Source of the DNA: Oleispira sp964022115
GTDB lineage: Bacteria > Pseudomonadota > Gammaproteobacteria > Pseudomonadales > Oceanobacteraceae
DNA length: 37,640 nucleotides
Reading direction: 5' to 3'
Assembly: GCA_964022115.1 (NCBI GenBank)
Contig: CAXIBC010000020.1
Location: 1-37,640, forward strand
The notes beneath the pieces were generated by a model that searched no databases, was not told the DNA's origin, and saw only the letters and a list, made by a program, of their open reading frames with translations. Below are positions 10,216 through 19,702 of this stretch, piece after piece (positions within the stretch are counted from its first letter, which is position 1; each line of letters opens with the position of its first letter). Made by a program: the position numbers and the translations under genes.

Positions 10216-11052
10216 TTATTTACCCTGTATCGTTAGGTAGCTGTCTGGGGTCATTGAATATCCATTCAGCACTAAACGCCCCATTGAGCCCAACTGATTA
10301 CCTGCACTCATATTACTAATGGTTATATCCCCTGCTTGAGTGATAATACCAATATGCAAACCACCAATTTCTTCACCCGCGGCATTTTTACCTGATGTTA
10401 AGTCGACAGAGTTTACGCTGCTAAAATTATTTAATGTGACCTTTCCGCCAAAAGTGAAGTCATCCGCACTACTATTATTATCAGCCCCATAATCGGTATA
10501 AGCTAAATCTAAAGAGAGTGTTTCTGGCAGGAACATGCCTATTTCAATCCCTTCTTCACCACTAGCTCCACGAGCAAAAACTTCAATATCAGTAGTACCA
10601 CCATGATCATTAATATTGGTTAAGGCCAAGCCACCATAAGAATGCATTTGATTAACAATGGCTCCCGCAGTCTGGTCTCCATTAACGTTAAACTGATCAA
10701 ATTTAAGGTCTAAGTTATTAATACCTGTTATAGCAAGGGACAAGCCTGATTTTTTACCCCGAGTAATCAGATCCATAACCATCTTGATGGGTCTATCTGT
10801 CCCAGGGGATACTGCATCATCATTTGCACTATCCGTATCAATGCTCAAATTTCTAATATTCAAAGAGTTAGAGTCAGTTTCAAAGTAAGTTCGACCGATT
10901 GTACCTTTAAAGTTTAGGTCTAAATCGATACCACTTTGACCCGACACATGCCTTAGATTTTCTTCTTCAAGGCTCTGCATAGCATTCGCTTGAGATACTG
11001 GTAACAATAATACCAAGCCAAAACAGCCGATTAAATTTGTCGATAATTTCAT
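10216..11052 (-). CDS. Exported protein with GQSGIDL motif (DUF6160-like), cluster member 2
   Basis: The product is 278 residues from the ATG at 11052. A TTG two codons earlier overlaps the previous stop and is a possible alternative start. The signal peptide ends near ANA, followed by MQSLEEENLRHVSGQSGIDL, the cluster motif with acidic residues in place of the usual DD. The remainder resembles member 3 in length and in its beta-rich, Gly/Asn/Asp composition, and the two probably arose by duplication. No catalytic motif is visible. Confidence 0.76.
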   Translation of the reverse strand: MKLSTNLIGCFGLVLLLPVSQANAMQSLEEENLRHVSGQSGIDLDLNFKGTIGRTYFETDSNSLNIRNLSIDTDSANDDAVSPGTDRPIKMVMDLITRGKKSGLSLAITGINNLDLKFDQFNVNGDQTAGAIVNQMHSYGGLALTNINDHGGTTDIEVFARGASGEEGIEIGMFLPETLSLDLAYTDYGADNNSSADDFTFGGKVTLNNFSSVNSVDLTSGKNAAGEEIGGLHIGIITQAGDITISNMSAGNQLGSMGRLVLNGYSMTPDSYLTIQGK

Positions 11053-11054
11053 AA

Positions 11055-12212
11055 TCAATGCCCCATCACTTCAAGGTAGCTACCAGGCAGAATTTCTAAG
11101 TTTACTTTGACACTCCCTAGAACCGGAGCTGATGTGGCACCCGCTGGATTTAACATAATATCGTCAATACTCATGCTTCCTCTGACACCGCCAGTTCCTG
11201 TATTCACATCCCCTAGCGCAATCAACATCCCTTTATCGCTACCCGCACTGACGTTAATAGAGCCATCTTTTACATAGAAGTAATTCGTTGCTGCATTACC
11301 TGCATCCGAATCCAACGCATTAAACGATACCGTGGCGCTTAACTCCTGAACCTCGGCATCAGTTTTGTCATACAACACAAAATCAAAACCAGACCCCGAC
11401 GCAAAATAGGCATCAAAATTAATTGCCGACTCACCCGCAACATCAGGAGCACCCAGTGTCAAATAACCACCTGCAGGTATCATGAAGTTTTTAAGAGTAA
11501 TATCGTTGAATACTGATTCGTTTAATCTGAAATTTCGTATATTTACCTGACCGGCTACCTCAGGTATACCTAAGCGCAAGCCTTCATCTGTCACATCAAA
11601 AGTAATACCAGAGAACTTAATACCGCCTGCCGTACAAGTATTTCCCGAATAACTTGAGCAGTGGTCTATTGTCATGGATAGCTCAGAACCATCATCCGTG
11701 TAATAAAGATCGTAAGATGTTTCTTTAGGAATGGTTACGTCGACTGTAAAACCAGACTCATCGGCTAGGTTGTTATCATTTAAATCGTAGCCACCAGCCC
11801 AAACATCTACAACAAGAGGATTAATACCACCGGTATTTAGATTTCTCATACCTAAACCACCCAGTGTTTTACCGTTCACCTTTACAGCATCAATGGATAA
11901 GTCAATAGGAAGGGCTCTATTTGTAAAGCGAATACCGCTACGACCTTCACGATCACTACCGACATCCCCCTGAACAACATCTAAATCTACAACCAACTGC
12001 TCTCTTGTAGCAATATTCACATCAGACATAGTGATGCGACCAAGATCATCTTCATCAAAGTATTGGATGGCTTCGATTTGCATTTCATATTCGGAGCGTA
12101 AAATAACACCTTCTTGTGCAACAACATCAGACATACTGGAATCATCCAATCTTTCTAATGCGCTAGCCATAAGAGGCATCATTAGCAATGTAGTCAAGGC
12201 TCGGGCTGCCAT
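11055..12212 (-). CDS. Exported protein with DD..MS.V..Q.GV motif, first gene of the cluster
   Basis: The product is 385 residues. The frame stays open about 50 codons upstream, but the ATG at 12212 is chosen because AAAAGGAG lies six bases before it and it begins a clear signal peptide ending near ASA. LERLDDSSMSDVVAQEGVIL follows, a variant of the shared motif. The body contains repeated beta-rich segments with SIDAVKVNGKTLGGLGMRN-like stretches, and a Cys pair around residues 185-195. It is the first gene of the apparent operon. The next gene starts within three bases of its stop. Confidence 0.77.
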   Translation of the reverse strand: MAARALTTLLMMPLMASALERLDDSSMSDVVAQEGVILRSEYEMQIEAIQYFDEDDLGRITMSDVNIATREQLVVDLDVVQGDVGSDREGRSGIRFTNRALPIDLSIDAVKVNGKTLGGLGMRNLNTGGINPLVVDVWAGGYDLNDNNLADESGFTVDVTIPKETSYDLYYTDDGSELSMTIDHCSSYSGNTCTAGGIKFSGITFDVTDEGLRLGIPEVAGQVNIRNFRLNESVFNDITLKNFMIPAGGYLTLGAPDVAGESAINFDAYFASGSGFDFVLYDKTDAEVQELSATVSFNALDSDAGNAATNYFYVKDGSINVSAGSDKGMLIALGDVNTGTGGVRGSMSIDDIMLNPAGATSAPVLGSVKVNLEILPGSYLEVMGH

Positions 12213-12270
12213 GAGAACTCCTTTTAATTTATTATTTTTTTTCTTATTAGTGCAACCATCTAAAGGGGGA

Positions 12271-12318
12271 ATGGCACACAGGTACAGAAACATACCAGAA
12301 TCAACACAATTGTGCCAT
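12271..12318 (-). promoter_or_regulatory. Inverted repeats upstream of the exported-protein cluster
   Basis: ATGGCACA at 12271-12278 is repeated inverted as TGTGCCAT at 12311-12318. The right arm overlaps a perfect 10-bp palindrome CACAATTGTG (12305-12314). The sites lie 60-106 bp before the first start codon, a reasonable place for a regulator. I could not identify a convincing -35/-10 pair. TGGCAC recalls a sigma-54 -24 element, but no matching -12 element is present. Confidence 0.35.
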
Positions 12319-12369
12319 GAGGCGTGCTTACAATTTGTTACGAGACCGCATATTAATACCAAAACCCAT

Positions 12370-12412
12370 AAAAAAAACTTTAAATATCAATAACTTAGAT
12401 GGATTTAAAGTT
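12370..12412 (-). terminator. AU-rich terminator after ung
   Basis: On the minus strand ACTTTAAAT pairs perfectly with ATTTAAAGT across a 17-base loop and runs directly into seven or eight T. The stem has almost no G-C pairs. An alternative stem, CAATAACTT/AAGTTATTG (12388-12396 with 12408-12416), overlaps it, so the two folds exclude each other. Confidence 0.5.
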
Positions 12413-12463
12413 ATTGTAAATTAAGGAACTTAAAGTGAACATTTGTTATCAGTTTGCAAAGAA

Positions 12464-13210
12464 TTATACAGACCAATCAATTTCAGGCTTATTATTATTT
12501 CTAAGATATTGATTTATATAGGAAAAAGGTCTTGATCCAAAGAACCCCCGATGAGCGGATAAAGGTGATGGATGAATACCTTTTAGAAGCAAATGCTTAC
12601 TCTCATCAATAAATACGTCTTTCTTTTGCGCATAAGCCCCCCAAAGCACAAAAACTAATCCTTGATGGTGCTGTGAAAGCAATTGAATCACTTTATTGGT
12701 AAAGGTTTCCCAGCCTTGCTTTTGGTGCGAACCCGCATTCTTGCGCTCAACCGTCAACATAGCATTAAGTAATAAAACCCCCTGCTTTGCCCAAGGTGTT
12801 AAATCTCCAGTAGCTGCAATAGGAAGCCCTAAATCGGTATTCAGTTCCTTATAAATATTTTTCAACGAAGGTGGCAGTTTTTTAACTGAAGCTGGCACTG
12901 AAAAACTTAAGCCATGGGCTTGATCAGGGCCGTGATAGGGATCTTGCCCTAGGATGACCACTTTTACGTCTTTGAGGGGCGTTAAATGAAACGCGGTAAA
13001 AATCTGATCCGCAGGGGGATAAAGAGTCTTGCCTTGTGCTTGCTCGGTGCTAAGAAAGTCCTGTAAAGCCTGCATATAAGGCTGATCGAACTCAGAGGCT
13101 AATAATTCTTGCCAGTCTTTTGGCAGTGCTTCAGGCGATAAATTGATTGCAGTTTGAGGTGCGGATTCAGTAGACTCACTATCAGCAAACATCGAAAATT
13201 GTTCGTTCAT
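12464..13210 (-). CDS. ung: Uracil-DNA glycosylase
   Basis: Family 1 uracil-DNA glycosylase, which excises uracil from DNA to begin base-excision repair in the cytoplasm. The water-activating loop GQDPYHG is at residues 88-94 (catalytic Asp90), and the DNA-intercalation/catalytic His motif HPSPLSAHRG starts at about residue 213. The uracil-contacting LLLNAMLTV segment (about 146-154) and VLWGAYAQ are also intact. At 248 residues it is slightly longer than the 229-residue E. coli enzyme; the extra length is a polar N-terminal tail of roughly 25 residues that may be disordered. A TAGGGC ribosome site precedes the start. It appears monocistronic. Confidence 0.97.
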   Translation of the reverse strand: MNEQFSMFADSESTESAPQTAINLSPEALPKDWQELLASEFDQPYMQALQDFLSTEQAQGKTLYPPADQIFTAFHLTPLKDVKVVILGQDPYHGPDQAHGLSFSVPASVKKLPPSLKNIYKELNTDLGLPIAATGDLTPWAKQGVLLLNAMLTVERKNAGSHQKQGWETFTNKVIQLLSQHHQGLVFVLWGAYAQKKDVFIDESKHLLLKGIHPSPLSAHRGFFGSRPFSYINQYLRNNNKPEIDWSV

Positions 13211-13364
13211 TCACGCCCTACCAATGTACTTCATAATTTACGTTGATTAATCAGCTGCCATGCTTGCATTCATGCAGCAACCTCCCGCATTCATCGCACT
13301 GGTCTTTCATACATAATGTCAACTCAACAAAGAATTGTGCTGAACAATTATAAGCCGTCAACTT

Positions 13365-13564
13365 TCATTAATGACTTCATATAGTAATGATGAGTAACTT
13401 CAGAGTGAAGAATTAGTGTGATTCTTTTCAGGTGGCGTCACTCCGCAGGGAAGCGGAGTACGAGCCTACAGGGAGAGCGCAGCGGCGTATTCACGGCGTC
13501 CCCAGAAAAGGATCACCTAATTGTGAGCACGCCATAATTCATCATTACGGCGAGTCACTTATGA
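13365..13564. repeat. Nested 200-bp inverted-repeat element (MITE-like or palindromic intergenic repeat)
   Basis: This fills most of the 363-bp gap between ung and lysS. The outer arms are TCATTAATGACT (13365) and AGTCACTTATGA (13553), matching at 10 of 12. Next are perfect 10-bp arms GTAATGATGA (13384) and TCATCATTAC (13539). Inside is a 99-bp core (13418-13516) whose ends, GTGATTCTTTTCAGG and the inverse of CCAGAAAAGGATCAC, are near matches. A perfect 7-bp GC-rich hairpin (ACTCCGC / GCGGAGT) lies at 13440-13459. The core is distinctly GC-richer than its flanks. From memory, similar sequences with a GACGCCGTGAATAC core are scattered through gammaproteobacterial intergenic regions. The rest of the gap (13211-13364) shows only possible ung promoter sequence (TTGACA at its far end). 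Confidence 0.65.
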
Positions 13565-13573
13565 CGCCAATGC

Positions 13574-15142
13574 TTACTTAGCCACAGGACGCATGTGCGG
13601 GAACAAGATTACGTCTTTGATCGTTGGGCTGTCAGTGAACAACATAACCAAGCGGTCGATACCGATACCTTCACCCGCGGTTGGCGGCATACCGTATTCT
13701 AGCGCCTGAATGTAGTCAGCATCATAATGCATGGCTTCATCATCACCGGCGTCTTTCTCAGCAACCTGCTTCAAGAAACGATTCTTTTGATCTTCCGCAT
13801 CATTAAGCTCAGAGAAACCGTTCGCCAACTCACGACCACCGACAAAGAACTCAAAACGATCCGTTACAAACGGATTCGCATCGTTACGACGTGCCAATGG
13901 AGAAACTTCCCAAGGGTACGCTGTGATGAAGGTTGGCTGATCCAACTTCTCTTCAGCAGTTTCTTCAAAGATTTCACACAACCACTTACCCGCACCCCAT
14001 GCAGACTGTTTATCATCTTCACGAATGCCTACTTGACGGCCATACGCAATCATCTGCTCTAGGTTGTTTTCAGGGTCGTTAATAACCGCCGCATCAAACT
14101 CAGGGTTATATTTAAGCACCGCTTCCGCCATGGTTAAACGCTCAAACGGCTGATTGAAGTCATAAATAACTTCAGAAACTACATTGCCTTCCGCGTCTTT
14201 GGTGGTGCTCTTAATATCGGTAGTACCCAATACTTCTAGCGCCGCTGTCCGTAACATATCTTCCGTGATGTTCATTAGATCGTTGTAATCAGCATACGCC
14301 TGATAGAACTCGATCATAGTGAATTCAGGGTTGTGACGGGTCGACAAACCTTCGTTACGGAAGTTACGGTTAATTTCGAAAACACGCTCAAAACCACCCA
14401 CAACCAAACGTTTCAAATACAGCTCTGGGGCGATACGCAAGTACATATCAATGTCTAACGCATTATGGTGCGTTTCAAATGGCTTAGCCGTTGCGCCACC
14501 TGGAATGGTTTGCAACATTGGCGTTTCAACTTCCATGAAATCACGATCCGCTAAATAACGACGAATACTGTTCACGATGCCCGAACGCACTTTAAAGGTA
14601 TTGCGCGTTTCTTCGCTCACGATCAAATCAATATAACGCTGACGATACTTAACTTCTTGATCCGCAAGGCCGTGGAATTTATCAGGCAATGGACGCAAAG
14701 ACTTAGTTAAGATTTGGAAGTCTTCAAGCGCCATCACTTCACAATATAACTCGCCTTTACCCGACTTACGTAACTGACCTTTGGCCGCAACAATGTCACC
14801 GATGTCTAGGTTTTCCCACGCAATTGATTCTTTCTGTAGCTTTTTACCCACATATATCTGAATAAAATCACTGCCGTCTTTAATACCCACAAACGGACCA
14901 CCACGGCGCATTACACGACCCGCAACCGAAATAGGCTTATCCAGCTCAACCAAGGCTTCTTTATCTAATTCGCCAAATTCTTTTTGTAGGTCACCCGCCA
15001 TGTGCTCACGATCAAAATCGTTTGGGTGACCATTTGCAGCAGAACCTTCACGTAGTTTATCTAATTTACTACGGCGCTCTGCAATCAGTTTGTTCTCTTC
15101 TAATGCCACTTCAGCATTGTTGCTTTCAATTTCGTTACTCAT
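13574..15142 (-). CDS. lysS: Lysyl-tRNA synthetase, class II
   Basis: Charges tRNA-Lys in the cytoplasm. The product is 522 residues, close to the 505 of E. coli LysS. An OB-fold anticodon-binding domain occupies about residues 60-175. Class II motif 2 is seen in FRNEGLSTRHNPEFTMIEFY, and motif 3 in GEGIGIDRLVMLFTDSP near the C-terminus, followed by the typical KDVILFPHMRP ending. The first 40 residues are charged and variable. It starts two bases after the prfB stop, reproducing the conserved prfB-lysS pair, so the two are co-transcribed. Confidence 0.98.
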   Translation of the reverse strand: MSNEIESNNAEVALEENKLIAERRSKLDKLREGSAANGHPNDFDREHMAGDLQKEFGELDKEALVELDKPISVAGRVMRRGGPFVGIKDGSDFIQIYVGKKLQKESIAWENLDIGDIVAAKGQLRKSGKGELYCEVMALEDFQILTKSLRPLPDKFHGLADQEVKYRQRYIDLIVSEETRNTFKVRSGIVNSIRRYLADRDFMEVETPMLQTIPGGATAKPFETHHNALDIDMYLRIAPELYLKRLVVGGFERVFEINRNFRNEGLSTRHNPEFTMIEFYQAYADYNDLMNITEDMLRTAALEVLGTTDIKSTTKDAEGNVVSEVIYDFNQPFERLTMAEAVLKYNPEFDAAVINDPENNLEQMIAYGRQVGIREDDKQSAWGAGKWLCEIFEETAEEKLDQPTFITAYPWEVSPLARRNDANPFVTDRFEFFVGGRELANGFSELNDAEDQKNRFLKQVAEKDAGDDEAMHYDADYIQALEYGMPPTAGEGIGIDRLVMLFTDSPTIKDVILFPHMRPVAK

Positions 15143-15144
15143 GA

Positions 15145-16240
15145 CTACAGGCCTTTCTTCAAACTAGCTTCAATAAATGGGTCAAGGGCGCCGTCTAATA
15201 CAGCCCCTGTATTTCTATTTTCTACACCGGTACGCAAATCTTTAATACGAGAATCGTCCAATACATACGAACGAATCTGACTGCCCCAGCCAATATCAGC
15301 CTTCGAGTCTTCTAGCGCTTGAGATTCAGCATTACGAATCATCATCTCGTGTTCATACAACTTTGCTTTTAACTGCTTCATCGCCTGATCTTTGTTCTTA
15401 TGCTGGGAACGCTGATTCTGACACTGAGTCACAATATTAGTAGGTATATGGGTTATACGTACCGCCGATTCAGTGGTATTGACGTGCTGACCACCCGCCC
15501 CCGATGAGCGATAAACATCGATACGCAAATCCGACGGATCAATATCAATTTCAACGTTATCGTCAATTTCTGGCGAGACAAAAACCGAGGCAAACGAGGT
15601 ATGACGACGGCCACTGGAATCAAACGGTGACTTTCGAACTAAGCGATGCACACCGGTTTCAGTGCGCAACCAACCAAAAGCATACTCACCTTGAAAGTGA
15701 ATGGTTGCACCTTTGATGCCCGCCACATCACCGGCGGTCACCTCAAGCAATTCGACCTTAAAGCCTTTTGCTTCACCCCAGCGCAAATACATACGTAAGA
15801 TCATTTCTGCCCAATCTTGGGCTTCGGTGCCGCCTGATCCTGATTGAATATCAAGATACGCGTTATTTGGGTCCATCTCATTTGAGAACATGCGTCGGAA
15901 TTCTAAAATACCCAACTGAGTCTCAAGTGCTTCTAATTCAGCAACGATATCATCAACCGCCCCTTCATCGCCTTCCTCAACCGCCATATCCAATAGGTCT
16001 TGAGCATCATTACAACCGGCATCCAGACTATCAATGGTCTTAACCACCAACTCTAAACTTGAGCGCTCGCGCCCTAATTCTTGGGCTCTTTCAGGCTCAT
16101 CCCAAATCGCAGACTCCCCTAATATCAGCTCAACTTCTTCTAAACGCTCTTTCTTATGGGCGTAGTCAAAGATACCCCCTAAGCATGTCTGTACGTGCGC
16201 TTAGGTCTTTAATGGTTTCAACGATCGGATTGATTTCCAA
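15145..16240 (-). CDS. prfB: Peptide chain release factor 2, made by programmed +1 frameshift
   Basis: RF2 recognises UGA and UAA stop codons and triggers peptide release. Translation starts at the TTG at 16240 (reading MEINPIVETIKDLSARTDML) and reaches an in-frame TGA at 16166-16168 after 24 codons. It then continues in the +1 frame from GAC (DYAHKKERLEEVELILGES) to the stop at 15145, giving 364 residues against 365 in E. coli. The catalytic GGQ sits in SSGAGGQHVNTTESAVR, and the SPF stop-codon-reading tripeptide in RKSPFDSSGRRH. No ATG or GTG is available upstream before an in-frame stop, so TTG is the only plausible start. Expression is autoregulated: low RF2 slows UGA decoding and favours the shift. 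lysS follows two bases later. Confidence 0.96.
16165..16180 (-). promoter_or_regulatory. prfB: prfB +1 programmed frameshift site
   Basis: The minus strand reads AGGGGGTATCTTTGAC: an internal Shine-Dalgarno-like AGGGGG three bases before the slippery CTT codon, then the poor-context stop TGA followed by C. This matches the classical RF2 recoding signal. Confidence 0.97.
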
Positions 16241-16274
16241 GGTGCAGCCTGTTTTATTTGATATTTAGAACTGA

Positions 16275-16302
16275 GTAATATTCCTATGCAATTTACCTGC
16301 AA
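16275..16302 (-). promoter_or_regulatory. Possible prfB promoter
   Basis: TTGCAG and TATTAC on the minus strand are separated by 16 bp and lie about 35-60 bp upstream of the TTG start, between that start and the preceding terminator. The match to sigma-70 consensus is only fair. Confidence 0.3.
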
Positions 16303-16336
16303 TAACAATAAGACTCGAAAATGGTGCGGTATTTTA

Positions 16337-16388
16337 AACAAAACAGGGCTGTCAATCCAGCGCAATATGATGCGTGGATGACAACCCT
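16337..16388 (-). terminator. Intrinsic terminator of the 1045-residue lipoprotein gene
   Basis: On the minus strand AGGGTTGTCATCCA pairs with TGGATTGACAGCCCT (one G-U pair and one bulge) and is followed by a T-rich tract (TGTTTTGTTT). It separates this gene from prfB. Confidence 0.7.
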
Positions 16389-16441
16389 AATAAATTCAAT
16401 TTATAGTAGGTACAGATGTATAGGGGCGCTAAGAAATAAAG

Positions 16442-19400
16442 TTATTGCCCTAGGATCTGCCAAGAACCATCGATATATCGAATAACATAAACGTTATCCT
16501 GTTCTTGTCTTAGACTACCTGTCACTAAGCCCCTAAAAGTAAAGTACGCAATCGCATCACACTCTTCTCCTGCGGTAGGCTTTGTCCCTCTAGCAAAAAA
16601 ACCACATTTTTCATCTGTGGTATCAGAGTCTGGCTGGTAACTCACATTGGAACCTACATTTGCAAAGACACCTTCTTTTAAGTTTTCATCAAAGGTCCTT
16701 TCCATTTTTTGGCCACCATCAACAAAGTGCACACCGGCCCAAGTCATCACATACTCACCTGACTCATTACCTTCAGCATCAGTGCGATAAGCAATGGAAT
16801 AACTTTCCGAGTCACTACCAACCGCCAAATACGGCAAACCACTTCCATTTGGGTTATTAACGACTCGCTCTGTATCAAAAGCTAAGAAGGCATTAACATC
16901 GATCAGATCATGAGTGCGCCACTCCAAACTAATATCCAACATAGATTCAGGTAAGAATGATGTACCCGACTGGCTCACTAAATTGGGTTTGAACTGCATG
17001 CGCATACTATCAACACCTAAAACAATGGATTGCTCTAATGTGCCATTATGCGAAGTTTCCCCCGCAGGAAATGGATCCAGCTTTTCTCCAGTGATCGGAT
17101 AATTAATTCGATAGGCGCCATGACCATTGTATTCGCGCAAATTAACAACGTCCTTATTAATAACATAAACCTGATTAATAAAATCATCCGGACTTGCACT
17201 ACCATCATACTTATCTCTAATAGGGCAGGCTAATAAAGACCGCTGGTATTCATTACCCTGTGAGTCTTGCGCCGTTTTTGTATAGCCCTGCCCAGCAGCA
17301 GTCAGATCATCTTCGTCCTCTGGCTGAGCCGTACAAATGAGACCCCAATACTGATCATCACCCGCTAGTTTAGGGTAAACAATGTAACGCTCTAAGCCAC
17401 CTATTTCATAATCCAGCTCAATGTACTCTACCTCAACTTCTTCCGTCTCACTGGCATTCCCATCAGTATCCAATTTAGGAAAGTTCATTGTCCCCTTTCG
17501 GCTCACTACTAACGGAAAAGGGCTCGTAGTTCCTATTTCAAAACCTTCTCTTGGCTTGAAGAACGCTTCAAATTTTGGATACTGAGTATCTGGGAAGTAG
17601 GCGGTAAAATCTTTTCCCGAAACAAATGCTTCGCTCGCAGAGGCTTCCAAATAAAATAAGGCATTATCTCGCAGTTCTGCCTCGGAACTTGTTGCGCCTT
17701 GATACTGCCCACTGAGTCTTAGTGTTGATTTAATATTAGCGAGATTATAGCGCTTCCCTAACCTTTCTTCCGGAGCTTTAAGAAGGTCACCAGCATCGGT
17801 ATTAGCAATCATTAGCGCGGTTAAAGAACCCGCTAGCTTAATCTCATCAGCCGCATCCACCTTAGATGGGTCGTATAATTTAAAACTAGGCAGAACCAGC
17901 TCTATATAATCTGGAACTAAGTCTTCATCTTCCGTAGCCCCCATACCTGGGTCTAGCTTATTAGGCTGCTGCGGCAACTGAGATACCGCTTTAGAAAAAG
18001 AGAATCTCACACTGCTTCTAACCCCTACAGTACTTTCATCACTGAAATCTGATAATTCAAGTCGTAACTCATCCTTAGGGTCTGCTGCATCCTTATTCAA
18101 TTCAATAGCCCCGACTAAAAATAAATCATGAATATTACTCTCAGTAGACCCCTCTGGATTTCTATCATCAAATACAAGCTCTTGACTCAATTCAAGCTTC
18201 GTTCCAGCTGGCTGTTCAATCATTAACGTATTATTGCTTGAGTCAAAGGTATTACCAGAAGCATGCCACTCACTTCCAGAGTCACAAGTACCGTGTGTAC
18301 AAGAAAGATAATATTGATAAATGGATAAGATTGACTGAAATATTCGATCAAACTCGGGGGATAAGCGACGTGTTTCTGACGTAATGAGTGCAGAAGAGGC
18401 CTTAATGCTATCGCGATACTCGCTGGTAGCAAAATTAGCATTAAGATTGCTAACGTAGTTAATCATGGCTTTCGTTTTCACAACAGCATCATGATAATCT
18501 TCAATATACTGGCCATTAATGACAGGAGTGGCTGCCGTCAACTCTCCTGCATTTAGGTTTAGCGCGTCAATCTCTTCCTCGAAGCGATCAATTACACGCT
18601 CAATCTCACCGGGTAACGATCGATTTAGAGCGGCATGATACTGCTTCACCTCAATTAAGTTATCACGAGCTGTCGTATACCACTGACTTAGCGATAAGAT
18701 TTGACCAGCAGGCGCCGCTGATTGATATAACTGGCCTTGATTCACTAAGAACTCTTTAATCAGCACTTGTTGAAAAGTCGGATCCCCATCTAATACATCT
18801 TTATTGTACTCCAACTCCAATTTCTGCCACGCAGCCAATAAAGCCCCATAACGAATACTTTCTTCTATACCTGTAGAAGCATTAACATTCAGATTATGCA
18901 AAAGCGCCAAATTAGCCGGTTCTTTTGATAATATATCCCCCAAACCTAATAGCGCCGCCGTCTGAGAATTCCCTTTAACGATGCCGTAGTTACTGTAATA
19001 ATTTGCTGAAGGCTTAGAGGTATTACCCAAGTCTGCATCAATACCATCATTAATATACGTGGTATAACCAAAGGCTTTAGCCATTTCCGTAATCGGATTA
19101 ATAACAATGAACTGGCCACTTGAAATAGTTTCCACAGCGGCAGACCACTGACGCTTAGTATCTACAGAATAAAACTCACCAAATGAAACCACCTCTCCTT
19201 TAACCGAGCAGTTAGCAGCCAACTGACAACTCATTTTCGCCGCATTATTAGCTTCAGATTCTGAATCAAAGCTTGGTGCCGTCACTGTAAGCACATAAGG
19301 CCCTACATTGGAGGTTGATATACCAAACCCGTAACGACCATTTTCATCACTCGAATTAGTCAGTGCTTCAACGTTATTATTGCTATCTAAGCGAAATTGA

Positions 19401-19579
19401 CCATGTTTACCAATTGGAATGGCGGCCACATAAATACCCTTAACAGAGGCATTATTAACCACCCCTGAGAAACGCTTGATATTCTTACCAACCTCGAAAC
19501 TCGAACTACCACTATTACCACTACAACCGTATAAAAAGGCAGCGATCAATATGCCTAAAACCTTAATGTTAATACTCAT
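16442..19579 (-). CDS. Large lipoprotein of unknown function
   Basis: The product is 1045 residues. A lipoprotein signal peptide ends in FLYGC (Cys19), followed by a Gly/Ser-rich linker. Residues of about 35-130 resemble a carboxypeptidase-regulatory or transthyretin-like fold (FSGVVNNASVKGIYVAAIP, then DENGRYGFGI), often found as a stalk in surface proteins. The middle (about 130-420) looks alpha-helical, and the C-terminal half is acidic and beta-rich with several Cys residues. No enzyme motif is recognised. It is monocistronic with its own terminator. Large lipoproteins of this type accompany exported-protein clusters such as fil in Acinetobacter, so a link to the 926-12212 cluster is possible but unproven. 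Confidence 0.75.
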   Translation of the reverse strand: MSINIKVLGILIAAFLYGCSGNSGSSSFEVGKNIKRFSGVVNNASVKGIYVAAIPIGKHGQFRLDSNNNVEALTNSSDENGRYGFGISTSNVGPYVLTVTAPSFDSESEANNAAKMSCQLAANCSVKGEVVSFGEFYSVDTKRQWSAAVETISSGQFIVINPITEMAKAFGYTTYINDGIDADLGNTSKPSANYYSNYGIVKGNSQTAALLGLGDILSKEPANLALLHNLNVNASTGIEESIRYGALLAAWQKLELEYNKDVLDGDPTFQQVLIKEFLVNQGQLYQSAAPAGQILSLSQWYTTARDNLIEVKQYHAALNRSLPGEIERVIDRFEEEIDALNLNAGELTAATPVINGQYIEDYHDAVVKTKAMINYVSNLNANFATSEYRDSIKASSALITSETRRLSPEFDRIFQSILSIYQYYLSCTHGTCDSGSEWHASGNTFDSSNNTLMIEQPAGTKLELSQELVFDDRNPEGSTESNIHDLFLVGAIELNKDAADPKDELRLELSDFSDESTVGVRSSVRFSFSKAVSQLPQQPNKLDPGMGATEDEDLVPDYIELVLPSFKLYDPSKVDAADEIKLAGSLTALMIANTDAGDLLKAPEERLGKRYNLANIKSTLRLSGQYQGATSSEAELRDNALFYLEASASEAFVSGKDFTAYFPDTQYPKFEAFFKPREGFEIGTTSPFPLVVSRKGTMNFPKLDTDGNASETEEVEVEYIELDYEIGGLERYIVYPKLAGDDQYWGLICTAQPEDEDDLTAAGQGYTKTAQDSQGNEYQRSLLACPIRDKYDGSASPDDFINQVYVINKDVVNLREYNGHGAYRINYPITGEKLDPFPAGETSHNGTLEQSIVLGVDSMRMQFKPNLVSQSGTSFLPESMLDISLEWRTHDLIDVNAFLAFDTERVVNNPNGSGLPYLAVGSDSESYSIAYRTDAEGNESGEYVMTWAGVHFVDGGQKMERTFDENLKEGVFANVGSNVSYQPDSDTTDEKCGFFARGTKPTAGEECDAIAYFTFRGLVTGSLRQEQDNVYVIRYIDGSWQILGQ

Positions 19580-19702
19580 AACTTAATTACGATACCTATC
19601 TATTTTGAGTTCCTGTTACGTTAAACCATATCAGGATTAGTTAATACAATTCAATTTACTATTGTTTTACTAATGAATATATCAACTTAACTATAATCCC
19701 AT

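Noticed and set aside
12311..12330. Sigma-54-like promoter (TGGCAC on the minus strand)
   Set aside because: No GC-containing -12 element at the required spacing.
12031..12393. 120-codon plus-strand frame
   Set aside because: Antisense shadow of a clear signal-peptide-bearing gene; runs across its promoter region.
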